Shown: piece by piece, positions 1 through 8,860 of the stretch | Layout of the letters: each line of letters opens with the position of its first letter | Numbering within the stretch: the first letter of the stretch is position 1 | DNA from: Gemmatimonas phototrophica | Lineage (GTDB): Bacteria; Gemmatimonadota; Gemmatimonadetes; Gemmatimonadales; Gemmatimonadaceae | Direction of reading: 5' to 3' | NCBI RefSeq assembly: GCF_000695095.2 | Contig: NZ_CP011454.1 | Coordinates: forward strand, 3,782,001 to 3,846,000 | DNA length: 64,000 nt | Program-made: the position numbers and the translations under genes | Notes under the pieces: model-generated | What the model was told of the DNA's origin: nothing | Databases searched by the model: none | The model's input: the letters and a program-made list of their open reading frames with translations, nothing else

Positions 1-1714
1 GTTCGTACGCAAACCGCACGGGTGTGCCCGCCACCGTGCGTTGACCACGCGGCGAAATCACCGCGCCTCCCGTGTATTCGAGGGTCACCCGCCAATCGCC
101 CCGGGCGGCGGCCTCAGGCTCCACCGATAGCGTGTCGCCCACCGTTCCCCGCATGGCCGAGAGACGTGCCACACCGCGACGCTCCACCACGCGCCACCGA
201 CCGGCCGGCCCCAGCACGCGCAGTCGCAGCGGCGTCGCCCGCACACTGTCGAGCGGCCACAACTTTGGTGAACGCCAGTCGTACGGGCCCCACTCGTCCA
301 CCACGATGGCCTGACGATCGCGCGCGGCGTTCGGAGTCGCTGGCCACCGCAGCGGTGCACTGGGGATTTCCGGCGTGCGCCACCACGCGGTGGTGGGCAC
401 AATACGCGCGGGGTCACACGGCTCACCCACACTATCGCGTACCACATTCCGGCCGCTGTCTACCGCGCTGGTGTTGGCGATACGCCATCGCTCCGGAACG
501 CGCACAAAATGATTCTCGACCAGACGCCACCGGGTGCTGCGGGTGTCACGGTGTTTGGGATAGCCCCAGTCACTCGGCTCAATGGAATCAGCCCAGAGGC
601 GGATGGCGAGCGAGTCACCAACGAAGTGATTCCCGCCCACCGTATTGTCCTGTCCGTGCTCGATGGCAACAGCAATGCGGTTGTTGGCGAAACAGTTACC
701 CACCACACGTGAGCCATAGCTGTAGCCACCCCACAGGCCGTGCGTACTGCCTTCACTGCGATTGCCAATGAACTGGTTCCTGCTGAACGTGGCCTCCATC
801 CCATTCGTAGGGGCGAAGCTGAAATCGTTCATGAGGAACAGATTGTCGTTCGAGCCACCCTGACCGGTGTCCATGGTGTGCTGCCCGGCCCAGAGGAAGA
901 GGCCGTCGCCACTGTGCGTCATGCTGTTGTACGCCACCACATTGTTGGAGCACTGTTCAAACATGAGCAACGCGGCCGAATCCTGTCCGCGTTGAAAAAA
1001 CCCGTGCGAGGAACCGCGTACGTTGTAGTCCACGCGGTTGTTCACGATGCGATGCCAACTGGCCCGGTACATGCCAATGCCCAGCCCGGAGTTGTACGAG
1101 AAGTCGTTGTCGCGAATGTCGAGTGAGTCGCTGTGCGACAGCAACAGCCCGTTCATGGACTGACGCACCGTATTGCCGGTGAGGCGCCCTCCGGTGACCC
1201 CACGCAGATAGAGCCCCGCCCCAAAGCGCAGCCATTCGTCCTGCTCGTTCTTGTGGTACGATAGCCAGTCGTTCAGGCTTTCATGCTCCACGAGGCTGAA
1301 GAGCCGCGGCTTCCAGCTGTACGACAGCTCATTGTTCTCCAGCACCAGGGCGCGCACGTTGCGCGCCAGAATCCCCACGCGATATCCACGGGCGGTGAGC
1401 CCATGCACGCGGATGTTGCGTCCGCCGTCAATCCGTACTGCCGTCCCGCGGGCAGCATCGGGAGCGCTGTCGGCGGGCTGCCCCACAAAGGTCACGCCGC
1501 GCAAATCAACCGTGATGTTGTTGCCGCGCACGGTGAGCAGTGCGGAGTCGAGCGACACGCGCCCGGGGAGGCGATAGACACCCGGCACAATGCGCACGGA
1601 TGTCGTGATCACCATGCCGGCGGTGGGCTTCACCATGGGCACGGGCTGCGCCTTCGCGGTGGCCGTCCCGGCAAACAGCGCGGCCGCCAGCAGACAGAGG
1701 CGTCTCACAGCCAT
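1..1714 (-). CDS. Secreted right-handed beta-helix (NosD-like) protein, 3' end outside window
   Basis: The reading frame is open from the ATG at 1714 to the left edge, giving about 571 residues without a stop, so the C-terminus is missing. It begins with a signal peptide (MAVRRLCLLAAALFAGTATA, then KAQ). Residues of about 85 to 380 contain repeated short units with the pattern xxNxVxxN, such as VRGNNITV, LVLENNEL, LTGNTVR and LDIRDNDFSYN, typical of parallel beta-helix proteins of the NosD/pectate-lyase-like class. The remainder is less repetitive and may be a beta-sandwich. The start overlaps the stop of the upstream methyltransferase gene by 10 bp, which indicates translational coupling. 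The fold is well supported; the substrate is unknown, and a surface carbohydrate or a structural role are both possible. Confidence 0.8.
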   Translation of the reverse strand, partial: MAVRRLCLLAAALFAGTATAKAQPVPMVKPTAGMVITTSVRIVPGVYRLPGRVSLDSALLTVRGNNITVDLRGVTFVGQPADSAPDAARGTAVRIDGGRNIRVHGLTARGYRVGILARNVRALVLENNELSYSWKPRLFSLVEHESLNDWLSYHKNEQDEWLRFGAGLYLRGVTGGRLTGNTVRQSMNGLLLSHSDSLDIRDNDFSYNSGLGIGMYRASWHRIVNNRVDYNVRGSSHGFFQRGQDSAALLMFEQCSNNVVAYNSMTHSGDGLFLWAGQHTMDTGQGGSNDNLFLMNDFSFAPTNGMEATFSRNQFIGNRSEGSTHGLWGGYSYGSRVVGNCFANNRIAVAIEHGQDNTVGGNHFVGDSLAIRLWADSIEPSDWGYPKHRDTRSTRWRLVENHFVRVPERWRIANTSAVDSGRNVVRDSVGEPCDPARIVPTTAWWRTPEIPSAPLRWPATPNAARDRQAIVVDEWGPYDWRSPKLWPLDSVRATPLRLRVLGPAGRWRVVERRGVARLSAMRGTVGDTLSVEPEAAARGDWRVTLEYTGGAVISPRGQRTVAGTPVRFAYE

Positions 1715-2175
1715 CGACGGACTCGGGCACAGTAGTCGGCGTACTCCGCCGGAAAGCGTTCGTGCAAATGGCGCTCCTCTCGCACAATGACCTGCGCGTG
1801 CAGCACGAACAACACCACCGGCAGCAGCGCCAGCGCCCCAAGAGAGTGCAGTACAAGGACGCCGCCCAGATAAAACACCGTCATCCCCACATACATCGGA
1901 TTGCGCGTATGCGCATAGACGCCATGGTCGACCACCAGCTTGGCGGGACGATTGGGATAGATGGCGGTTCTGAACTTCCGAAAGGTGAGAATCCCAGTGT
2001 ATACCAGCGCGAGACCGGCCACGGCCAGCGCGACTCCGAAGACTTGCAGGGCGGGATGGTCAGGAATGGGCGATGGCACGCGGCCAAAGCGGTCGAGCAG
2101 CGCGCCAACCCCGAGGCCGCCCACAAACAGTGCGGGCGGCGGAAATTTCACGGCGGGTCCGAGATCCTTTGCCAT
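1705..2175 (-). CDS. Isoprenylcysteine carboxyl methyltransferase-like membrane protein
   Basis: This 156-residue protein has the C-terminal signature of the ICMT/phospholipid methyltransferase family: YAHTRNPMYVGM at about residues 90-101 and an E-E-x-H segment (VREERHLHERFPAEYADYC) near the end, where SAM binds. About four hydrophobic segments precede and include these motifs. Bacterial members methylate unknown small or lipid substrates; no prenylated protein partner is evident. The gene overlaps the beta-helix gene that follows it by 10 bp. It has no Shine-Dalgarno but carries TAATTT six bases before the ATG, so it may have its own leaderless promoter inside the run. Family confidence is high; the specific substrate is not known. 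Confidence 0.8.
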   Translation of the reverse strand: MAKDLGPAVKFPPPALFVGGLGVGALLDRFGRVPSPIPDHPALQVFGVALAVAGLALVYTGILTFRKFRTAIYPNRPAKLVVDHGVYAHTRNPMYVGMTVFYLGGVLVLHSLGALALLPVVLFVLHAQVIVREERHLHERFPAEYADYCARVRRWL

Positions 2176-2181
2176 GGGGCC

Positions 2182-2187
2182 AAATTA
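2182..2187 (-). promoter_or_regulatory. Candidate leaderless -10 for the ICMT-like gene
   Basis: TAATTT on the minus strand ends six bases (GGCCCC) before the ATG at 2175. There is no Shine-Dalgarno, so transcription would start at or next to the start codon. Confidence 0.5.
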
Positions 2188-2217
2188 CCTCGTCGAGCCA
2201 CCGGATGCGGTACCCTG

Positions 2218-3396
2218 TCAGTCGCCCGGCAGCATGGCCCAGAGCGACGTCCGCCCTACGTTGCAGTGCACGACACGGGAGATAGGGGACAGGGTGCCCC
2301 AGCCTAGCCAAAGCGCATGGCGCGCCAGATGGTGCGCGTGGAGCCCCCCCAATCCCACCTGACCCGCCTTGAGTCGGGCGAGGCGGTTGGATCGCCCCGG
2401 AACCGGATGGAAAATGCGCTCCACGTTGACGGATCGCGTGGGCTCATCATCCTGCCATTTGTCGGTCAGTTCAATGCTCTGGACCACGGCCGGCACGCCG
2501 AGAGTGGACGCGACGGTGGCATCGGTGGCATACACGGCCGCGCGCGATGGTGTGGGGAGCACCAGGACGCCCAGAAACGCCCAGAGCGTCATGCCGGCCA
2601 TGAGGGTCACGATGCCCGCCGCCGTGGCCGGCGTTGTGGCCGAGAGCTGCTGCACGACGACAAATCCCACCGTGTTGAAGGCCATGGCCCCCAACACTCC
2701 GCGCTGGTGTGCGCCGCTGACCGCCACGGCCTGACGACGGGCCAACTGCGCCGTAAGCGCGTCCTCCGAAAGCATACCCCAGCGCCGCGGCACCACGAGT
2801 GTGCGGGGAACCAGGCTGCTCCACCCGCCCACAAAACCTTCATCGTGGGTGTCCACCACGAGCAGTTGCGCAGGCTCGAGGCCGGCCCGTTCAGCAGCCT
2901 GCGCAAAGAGCGGTGACACGGGGTGCACACCAAAGCGGGCAATGATCCGCGCCAGGCGCCCGCGCCCGAGCGCGAGCAGGAGCTGGATACCCACGAATAC
3001 CGACAGTGTGGCCACGGCACCTGCGGCCCGCGCTGTCAGCATGAGCGCGGCGGCGGTGATCATCCAGACCACCCACTGGACGGCAACGCCGCGCAACCAC
3101 CCGGCGAGCCAGATTGGCGCGTTGTCCTTGCGGCGCACCACCCACGCGCCGCCCATCAGATCGAACAGGAAGAACAGGCCGGCCACCATCATGAAAAACA
3201 GTCCCACGGAGAACAATGACCGGCCCACGGATTGCTCCACACTGGTGGAAAATCCGACGGCGGGGATCTTGAAATACAGCAGGCAGGAGGCCGCCAGGAC
3301 GGCGGTACCGACGCCGGAGATGCCGAGGTAGAGACGCGACCGCGCATAGGTGAGGGCGCCGATACTGGCGCTCCGGGAAAGCGAAGGAGAGGTCAT
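2218..3396 (-). CDS. Multi-pass membrane protein resembling M48 peptidases but lacking HExxH
   Basis: The 392-residue protein has about four N-terminal hydrophobic segments, a cytosolic stretch of about residues 160-235, and two more membrane segments. The layout resembles Ste24/HtpX-type M48 peptidases: the stretch VPRRWGMLSEDALTAQLARR aligns by eye with the helix that normally carries HExxH. Here the zinc-binding residues are replaced (ARRQAVAVSGAHQRG), so it is probably not a metalloprotease. The C-terminal 60 residues are basic and soluble. It is the first gene of a minus-strand run with the ICMT-like gene 42 bp downstream; eukaryotic Ste24 and ICMT act in the same CAAX pathway, which makes the pairing notable. 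The M48 relationship is an inference from pattern, not from a search. Confidence 0.55.
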   Translation of the reverse strand: MTSPSLSRSASIGALTYARSRLYLGISGVGTAVLAASCLLYFKIPAVGFSTSVEQSVGRSLFSVGLFFMMVAGLFFLFDLMGGAWVVRRKDNAPIWLAGWLRGVAVQWVVWMITAAALMLTARAAGAVATLSVFVGIQLLLALGRGRLARIIARFGVHPVSPLFAQAAERAGLEPAQLLVVDTHDEGFVGGWSSLVPRTLVVPRRWGMLSEDALTAQLARRQAVAVSGAHQRGVLGAMAFNTVGFVVVQQLSATTPATAAGIVTLMAGMTLWAFLGVLVLPTPSRAAVYATDATVASTLGVPAVVQSIELTDKWQDDEPTRSVNVERIFHPVPGRSNRLARLKAGQVGLGGLHAHHLARHALWLGWGTLSPISRVVHCNVGRTSLWAMLPGD

Positions 3397-3467
3397 GGGG
3401 ACGTAACGCGCCGGTACACGTTTTGGTTTTCGGCGATTTCGCGGCTCGCGTTTTGGGTCTTGGCGCG

Positions 3468-3473
3468 TAGGCT
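3468..3473 (+). promoter_or_regulatory. Candidate leaderless -10 for the phoD-like gene
   Basis: TAGGCT ends five bases (ACAGC) before the ATG at 3479. No purine-rich Shine-Dalgarno lies in the gap. Confidence 0.5.
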
Positions 3474-3478
3474 ACAGC

Positions 3479-5017
3479 ATGGACCGTCGCCTCTTCGTCT
3501 CCGATCTCGCGCGCTATGCCGCGCTCTGCGCCGTCGTGCCCAACGTCTGGCGCGTCACGTCACGTCCCCGCTTCGCCGACGACCCGTTTCAGTTGGGCGT
3601 CGCGTCTGGTGATCCCACCCCATCGGGTGGGGTACTGTGGACGCGGTTGGCCCCACGTCCGCTGGAACCCGAAGGGGGGATGAACGGGCTGCGCACGACT
3701 GTCACCTGGGAACTGGCCGACGACGAGGTGTTCACGAAAATCGTGAAGAAAGGCACCGCGACCGCCGCCCCGGAATTGTCGTACAGCGTGCACGTGAATC
3801 TGGAGGGGCTCGCCAGTGACCGGTGGTACTTCTACCGGTTCATGTCGGGGGGGGCCACCAGCAAGATCGGGCGGTTCCGGACCGCGCCCGCCAGCGGGGC
3901 CACCACGCCCCTCGCTTTTGCCGTGGCCTCCTGTCAGCACTGGGAGCAGGGGCACTTCACTGCCCTGGGCCATCTCGCGCGCGAAGAGATCGACCTGGTG
4001 ACGCACCTCGGCGATTACATCTACGAATACGCCGGGAACAGCCGTAACGTGCGCACGCATGTCGGGCTCGAGATACGAACCGTAGACGACTATCGCCGGC
4101 GATATGCGCAGTACAAGTCCGATCCGTTGCTGCAGGCGGCACACGAACGGTGCCCGTGGGTGGTGACCTGGGACGACCACGAAGTGGACAACAACTATGC
4201 CGGACTGATGGGAGAAAACGGCATGGAGAGCGTGGAGCAGATGCGGCAGCGCCGAGCCGCCGGGTATCAGGCATGGTGGGAGCACCAGCCGGTGCGGGTG
4301 CCACGGGTGCAGTCGTGGGCTGATCTGTCCATCACGCGCACGATTGATTGGGGCGCGTTGGCGCGCTTCTGGGTGATGGACACGCGGCAGTTCCGCGACG
4401 ATCAGGCGTGCAATGATGGTACGCAGGCCATTTGCGATACGGCGCGCGATCCCAAGCGGGGCATGCTCGGTGCAGCGCAGGAGCAGTGGCTGGTGAATGG
4501 TCTTGGCGCGTCGCAGGCCAAATGGCAAGTGTTGGCGCAGCAGGTCATGATGGCCCCGTATGATGCGGCGCCTGGCGACGACGTACGCGTGTCGATGGAC
4601 CAGTGGAGCGGATATCCGGTGGCGCGCGACCGTTTGCTGAACGAAGTGGCGCGTCGTGCCGCCAACCGCACGGTGGTGATTACCGGCGACATTCACACCA
4701 ATTGGGTGAACGAAATCCGCAGCGACTTTGCGCGTCCGGACCGTCCAGTGGTGGCGGCTGAGTTTGTGGCCACGAGTATTTCTTCAGGGGGCAATGGGAG
4801 CGATGTTCCGACGGCGCGCCTCGATGCCATGAAGCGGGAGAACCCGCATCTCAAGTGGTTTGAAAACCGGCGCGGATATATCAAGTGCACGGTCGACACC
4901 ACCACCTGGAAGGCGGACTATCGCAGTGTGCCGTTCGTGGACAAACCCGATGCGCCTATCGCTACCGCCAGTTCGTGGCGCGTGGAGCACGGGCGGCCGG
5001 GGATTGTGGCGGGGTAG
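3479..5017 (+). CDS. phoD: Exported alkaline phosphatase D (PhoD) family phosphodiesterase
   Basis: The 512-residue protein starts with a Tat-like leader (MDRRLF followed by a hydrophobic stretch). The PhoD N-terminal beta domain follows (FQLGVASGDPTPSGGVLWTR, about residues 40-59). The metallophosphatase core shows the family metal ligands in order: SCQHWEQG at about 151, HLGDYIYEY at about 177, WDDHEVDNNYAG at about 231 and VITGDIHTNW at about 400. PhoD enzymes hydrolyse phosphomonoesters and phosphodiesters outside the inner membrane and use Fe/Ca. Length and motif order match full-length family members, so it is likely active. The gene stands alone; the antiporter gene converges on it with only 7 bp between the stops. 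No Pho box was recognised. Confidence 0.92.
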   Translation: MDRRLFVSDLARYAALCAVVPNVWRVTSRPRFADDPFQLGVASGDPTPSGGVLWTRLAPRPLEPEGGMNGLRTTVTWELADDEVFTKIVKKGTATAAPELSYSVHVNLEGLASDRWYFYRFMSGGATSKIGRFRTAPASGATTPLAFAVASCQHWEQGHFTALGHLAREEIDLVTHLGDYIYEYAGNSRNVRTHVGLEIRTVDDYRRRYAQYKSDPLLQAAHERCPWVVTWDDHEVDNNYAGLMGENGMESVEQMRQRRAAGYQAWWEHQPVRVPRVQSWADLSITRTIDWGALARFWVMDTRQFRDDQACNDGTQAICDTARDPKRGMLGAAQEQWLVNGLGASQAKWQVLAQQVMMAPYDAAPGDDVRVSMDQWSGYPVARDRLLNEVARRAANRTVVITGDIHTNWVNEIRSDFARPDRPVVAAEFVATSISSGGNGSDVPTARLDAMKRENPHLKWFENRRGYIKCTVDTTTWKADYRSVPFVDKPDAPIATASSWRVEHGRPGIVAG

Positions 5018-5024
5018 CGCCTGA

Positions 5025-6821
5025 TCACGTCCGCGGTGGTGCCTCGTTGGCCAGCATCATGGACGTGAATTCGCGCGTGTGCATGCGTCCACCACCACGT
5101 AGCTGCTGAATCACGTCGTCGGCGCGGTCATCGTCGCACCCCGCGGATCGCAGACTGTGGTACGCCATCCCGAACGCCAGTTCGCGTTCACCCATGAGCG
5201 CCTTCTCGACGCCGAGCTGCTCAAAGAGCTCCTGCTCGGTATCGGCGTGGGTGCGCACAATGATGTCAATGTGCGCGTTTTTGGCGCGCACCAGCTCAAT
5301 GATGTGCCGGGCGTGATACGGGTCAGGGGACGCAATCACCAGCAGCTGCGCCGTTTCGGGGTGCGTATGGTCCAGAATGCCGGGGCGTGTCGCGTCGCCG
5401 TACACGGCATTCACCCCCAGCATCCGCATGGCGTCCACTACTCGGCGATCCTGATCGATGGCGATGAAGGGCAATCCGGCACGCTGGAATGCTTCCCCGA
5501 TGGTGCGCCCGACCCGCCCGTAGCCCACAAGAATGGCATGCCTGGACGGGGTAACCGCCCACAGGTCGGTGGTGATCAGACGAGGTGCTTTTTGCCGCTC
5601 CAGGCGGTCCAGCAGGGCGGGCTTGCTGGAAAGCCATCCATCAATGCGCCCCACCACCCAGAACAGCGCCGGGTTGAGCACAATCGTGCACAGCGCACCG
5701 GCAAGAATGAGACTGCGCCCTTCTTCGGTGAGTACGCCGAGTGACACCCCGAGGGCGGCCAGAATAAAACTGAACTCGCCAATCTGGCCGAGGCTCGCGC
5801 CCAACCGTAGCGAGGCGCCCAACGGGTGGCGCAGCAACACCATGAGGACCGTGGAGACGACGGCATTGCCCACGATGATCACCCCAACCGTGGCCGCCAC
5901 CTTGAGGGGCTGCTGCTGCAGCACCTGCAGATCGATGAGCATGCCCGCCGACACAAAGAAGATGACGGCAAATGCGTCCTGCATGGGGAGCGCGTCGGCC
6001 CCCGCGCGGTAGCTGAGGTCGGACTCACTGATCACCACGCCGGCGACAAACGCCCCCAGGGCAAACGACACCCCGAAGAGTGCCGACGCGCCAACCGCCA
6101 CACCCAGCGACACGGCCAACACGGCGAGCGTGAACAGCTCACGCGATCCCGTGCGTACCACGTGCGTGAGGAGCCACGGCACCGCCCGCCGTCCCACGGC
6201 CCCCATGAGCAGAATGAACGCGGCCACTTTCAGGATGGTGACGACGACCACTTTCACCAGACCGCCACTGCCGGCCGCGCCAGATGTCGTACTTCCCACC
6301 GCCTCGAGCACGGCTGGTAACAGGACCAGCGCAATGACCACGGCCAGGTCTTCCACGACGAGCCAGCCAACAGCCACGCGCCCGTCCACCGAGTCCAGGA
6401 GGCCACGGTCTTCCAGCACGCGCAGCACCACCACGGTGGACGCCACGGAGAGCGACAGCCCAAAGACCACCGCGCCCCCGGGGGCCCAGCCCCACGACAG
6501 CGCGAGCCACGCACCAAGTCCGAACGCGACCGGCATCTGCAGCAGCGCGCCGGGGAGCGCGATGTGCCGCACACGCATCAGGTCACCGGGGGAGAAATGC
6601 AGTCCCACGCCGAACATGAGCAGAATGACGCCGATTTCTGCGAGCTGTCCGGCGAGGGCGACATCGACGACGAAGCCCGGCGAACTGGGGCCCAGGGCAA
6701 TGCCCGCCAGCAGGTATCCTACCAGCGGGGGCATGCGCAGTTTGGCCGCGACGAGACCGAAGACGAACGCCACGCCAAAGGCGCCGGCCAGCGTGACGAG
6801 AAGAGCGGTCTCAGGATGCAT
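5025..6821 (-). CDS. ybaL: KefB/YbaL-type monovalent cation:proton antiporter (CPA2) with TrkA-N domain
   Basis: From the ATG at 6821 the protein has 598 residues. The first 380 or so form about twelve membrane segments of the CPA2 antiporter family, beginning with KLRMPPLVGYLLAGIALGP and GVILLMFGVGLHFSPGDL, which match YbaL/KefB. A cytosolic TrkA-N (RCK) domain follows, with the Rossmann motif ILVGYGRVGRTIGEAFQRAG at about residue 427. It should exchange K+ or Na+ for H+ under nucleotide control. An in-frame ATG at 6854 would add 11 residues, but the 6821 start is preferred because TAGTTT stands 5 nt before it and the YbaL family begins near this point. No KefF/KefG-type ancillary gene is adjacent. 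Confidence 0.88.
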   Translation of the reverse strand: MHPETALLVTLAGAFGVAFVFGLVAAKLRMPPLVGYLLAGIALGPSSPGFVVDVALAGQLAEIGVILLMFGVGLHFSPGDLMRVRHIALPGALLQMPVAFGLGAWLALSWGWAPGGAVVFGLSLSVASTVVVLRVLEDRGLLDSVDGRVAVGWLVVEDLAVVIALVLLPAVLEAVGSTTSGAAGSGGLVKVVVVTILKVAAFILLMGAVGRRAVPWLLTHVVRTGSRELFTLAVLAVSLGVAVGASALFGVSFALGAFVAGVVISESDLSYRAGADALPMQDAFAVIFFVSAGMLIDLQVLQQQPLKVAATVGVIIVGNAVVSTVLMVLLRHPLGASLRLGASLGQIGEFSFILAALGVSLGVLTEEGRSLILAGALCTIVLNPALFWVVGRIDGWLSSKPALLDRLERQKAPRLITTDLWAVTPSRHAILVGYGRVGRTIGEAFQRAGLPFIAIDQDRRVVDAMRMLGVNAVYGDATRPGILDHTHPETAQLLVIASPDPYHARHIIELVRAKNAHIDIIVRTHADTEQELFEQLGVEKALMGERELAFGMAYHSLRSAGCDDDRADDVIQQLRGGGRMHTREFTSMMLANEAPPRT

Positions 6822-6826
6822 GCCCC

Positions 6827-6832
6827 AAACTA
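6827..6832 (-). promoter_or_regulatory. Candidate leaderless -10 for the ybaL-like gene
   Basis: TAGTTT on the minus strand is five bases (GGGGC) before the ATG at 6821. There is no Shine-Dalgarno. It supports choosing 6821 over 6854 as the start. Confidence 0.5.
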
Positions 6833-6849
6833 CAGCGCGGCATGGCTGG

Positions 6850-6872
6850 CCCACACTCCCGCAGCGTGTGGG
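6850..6872 (-). terminator. Hairpin downstream of the DUF2891 operon
   Basis: CCCACAC (6850-6856) pairs with GTGTGGG (6866-6872) around a 9-base loop, directly after the DUF2891 stop at 6881 on the minus strand and just upstream of the ybaL start signal. No U-tract follows. Confidence 0.5.
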
Positions 6873-6880
6873 CGGGCCAG

Positions 6881-7894
6881 TCAGTCGGCCAGCAATGCCA
6901 GCAGGGCAAAGGTGGCCAGCCAGTGTTCACCCATGTAGTCGCCGGCCACATGCGGCAGACTGGCCGCGAGGTGCTGCGTGGCCGCATCGCGCGCTACGGT
7001 CTGCCGTGGGTCGCCCGCCGGCAGCGCGTGCGCCAAGGAACGCCAGCACCACGCCCGCGACAGGTTGAGCCCGTCCAGATGGGCGATTTTGCCATCCGTG
7101 CGGTCACTCACATGCGCCGGTGTGAACAGTGTGCCCGGTTGCTGTTGCGCCACGCGCGGCAGAAAGGCCGCCAGCCACGCAGCAAACGACTCGGCGTCCA
7201 GCACCAGACGCATGCACTCTGCCTCCATCAACGCGGACGAAAGAAAGTCGTCGCCGCCCGGCTCCCACGCCTGGCAATCCGCATCGTTGGCGTACCATCG
7301 CAAAGCGGCCTCACGCAGCGCCGCCGCCAGCGGGCGCAGTCCCGCCCCATCGGCGTACTCCAGCGCCAGGCGCACAGCGAACGCGGTATTGAAGTGCGTG
7401 CCCACCCGAATGGGATAGGTGGCCTTGGGGAGAAATGTCAGGAAACGATCAACGAAGACATCGGTGAGGGGCTGCAGTACCGCCGCCCAGCGACGACCGT
7501 CCTCGTGCTGGTGCCGGTTGAGCTCTGCCTGCAGCATGAGCAACCACGCCCACCCGTACGGCCGCTCAAAGCCGGCGCGCGACGGGTGGGCGGCGTAGGC
7601 CACCTCGGTGGCCATGTTGCCGGTGGTGAACTGCTCGTTGAACAGCGCGGCAATGGGCTGCGACGCCATGCCGGGCTCGCGCCGTAACAACGTGGCCAGC
7701 ACCCAGTACCCGTGCACACAGGAGTGCCAGTCGAAGCTGCCGTAAAACACCGGATGCAGCGCGGCGGGCCCCTGCACGTCGGTGGTGTTCAGCAACACAT
7801 GATCGAGCTTATTGGGATACTCCCGGCGCACGTGCGACAGGGCGAGCTGGGCAAAGTGCGTGGCAACGGGCGGAGTCAGCGAGTACGACGTCAT
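6881..7894 (-). CDS. DUF2891 family protein
   Basis: The 337-residue soluble protein shows the DUF2891 pattern: HPVFYGSFDWHSCVHGYW at about residues 47-64, an alpha-rich body with aromatic and acidic patches (RPYGWAWLLMLQAEL at about 120), and THFNTAFAVRLALEYA at about 175. Family members are all-alpha proteins of unproven activity, looking like alpha/alpha toroids that handle small ligands. It has no signal peptide. It is the last gene of an operon with DUF979 and DUF969 membrane proteins (gap 12 bp). This gene trio is recurrent in bacteria, which suggests a shared role in uptake or processing of a small metabolite. I cannot name the reaction. Confidence 0.85.
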   Translation of the reverse strand: MTSYSLTPPVATHFAQLALSHVRREYPNKLDHVLLNTTDVQGPAALHPVFYGSFDWHSCVHGYWVLATLLRREPGMASQPIAALFNEQFTTGNMATEVAYAAHPSRAGFERPYGWAWLLMLQAELNRHQHEDGRRWAAVLQPLTDVFVDRFLTFLPKATYPIRVGTHFNTAFAVRLALEYADGAGLRPLAAALREAALRWYANDADCQAWEPGGDDFLSSALMEAECMRLVLDAESFAAWLAAFLPRVAQQQPGTLFTPAHVSDRTDGKIAHLDGLNLSRAWCWRSLAHALPAGDPRQTVARDAATQHLAASLPHVAGDYMGEHWLATFALLALLAD

Positions 7895-7906
7895 GACGCA
7901 CGCACC

Positions 7907-8860
7907 TCAGCGGGGAAAGGCGAACAGCGACAGCAACACGATGTTGGCCGCCAGGAGGAGCAAGGCCGTTGGCACCTGCGCCTTGATCACGCCGTACCGG
8001 TCCCGCAACTCCAGCAGCGCTGCGGGCACGATGTTGAAGTTGGCCGCCATGGGCGTCATGAGGGTACCGCAGAATCCCGAGAGCATGCCGATGGCCGTGA
8101 CAACCACCACATCGCCACCATACTGCTGCACCACCAATGGCAATCCGATCCCCGCCGTCATGACGGGAAACGCGGCGAAGGCATTCCCCATGATCATGGT
8201 GAATAACGCCATGCCAATGGCGTAGGCGGCCACCGCCGCCAAGGGTGAGCCCAGCGGCAGATACGTGGTGGCCAACGTACTCACCACCTTGCCCACGCCC
8301 GCCGCTGCAAACACGGCCCCCAGTGCGGCCAGCGACTGGGGCAGCACCGCCGCCCATCCGACGCTGTCCATCAGCCGGCGCGCCTCCACAATGGGCGCGG
8401 TCACCGGTGGGCGCAGCATGATCAATCCGGTGAGCAGTCCCAACACCGTAGCCACACCCAACGCGATTTGCGTGACCTGCTTGGGGTCCACCAGCGGCTG
8501 ACCACCAATGACGATGTCCTTCAGCAGCAGACTGCCCAGGAACGTGGCCAGCGGCACCACCAGCACCGGCACAAACAGCCGGTTGCGATAGCGTAGCGCA
8601 GACGCCACCCGATCGGCTGCCGTGACGGTCTCACGCGTCCCCTGCCCCAATCCAGTTGCCGCCGTCCCCACCATGACCAGCACCAGTACCCCATTGGTCA
8701 GATCGCTGAGGTATGACCCGGTAAAAAACAGCAGCGCATAGACACCCCAAAACAGCGTGTTGCGCCAGCGGCGCGGGTTGCTGTCGTCGCGGGCATTCAC
8801 CATCGCAATACCGCCGGTGAGCAGCCCCATAAGGACATAAATGGCTTCGAGGCGGATCAT
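7907..8860 (-). CDS. DUF979 family membrane protein
   Basis: This 317-residue protein has about nine hydrophobic segments and begins MIRLEAIYVLMGLLTGGIAM, as DUF979 proteins do. The conserved segments GSPLAAVAAYAIGMALFTMI and MTAGIGLPLVVQQYGGD lie in the second half, and a Gly/Ser-rich loop (LSGFCGTLMTPMAANF) resembles helical hairpin loops in ion-coupled carboxylate transporters. Its ATG overlaps the DUF969 stop by 4 bp (ATGA), so the two are translationally coupled and probably form one membrane complex. In other bacteria this pair is, to my knowledge, often next to a pyroglutamyl peptidase gene; that gene is absent here. Transport function is an inference. Confidence 0.85.
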   Translation of the reverse strand: MIRLEAIYVLMGLLTGGIAMVNARDDSNPRRWRNTLFWGVYALLFFTGSYLSDLTNGVLVLVMVGTAATGLGQGTRETVTAADRVASALRYRNRLFVPVLVVPLATFLGSLLLKDIVIGGQPLVDPKQVTQIALGVATVLGLLTGLIMLRPPVTAPIVEARRLMDSVGWAAVLPQSLAALGAVFAAAGVGKVVSTLATTYLPLGSPLAAVAAYAIGMALFTMIMGNAFAAFPVMTAGIGLPLVVQQYGGDVVVVTAIGMLSGFCGTLMTPMAANFNIVPAALLELRDRYGVIKAQVPTALLLLAANIVLLSLFAFPR

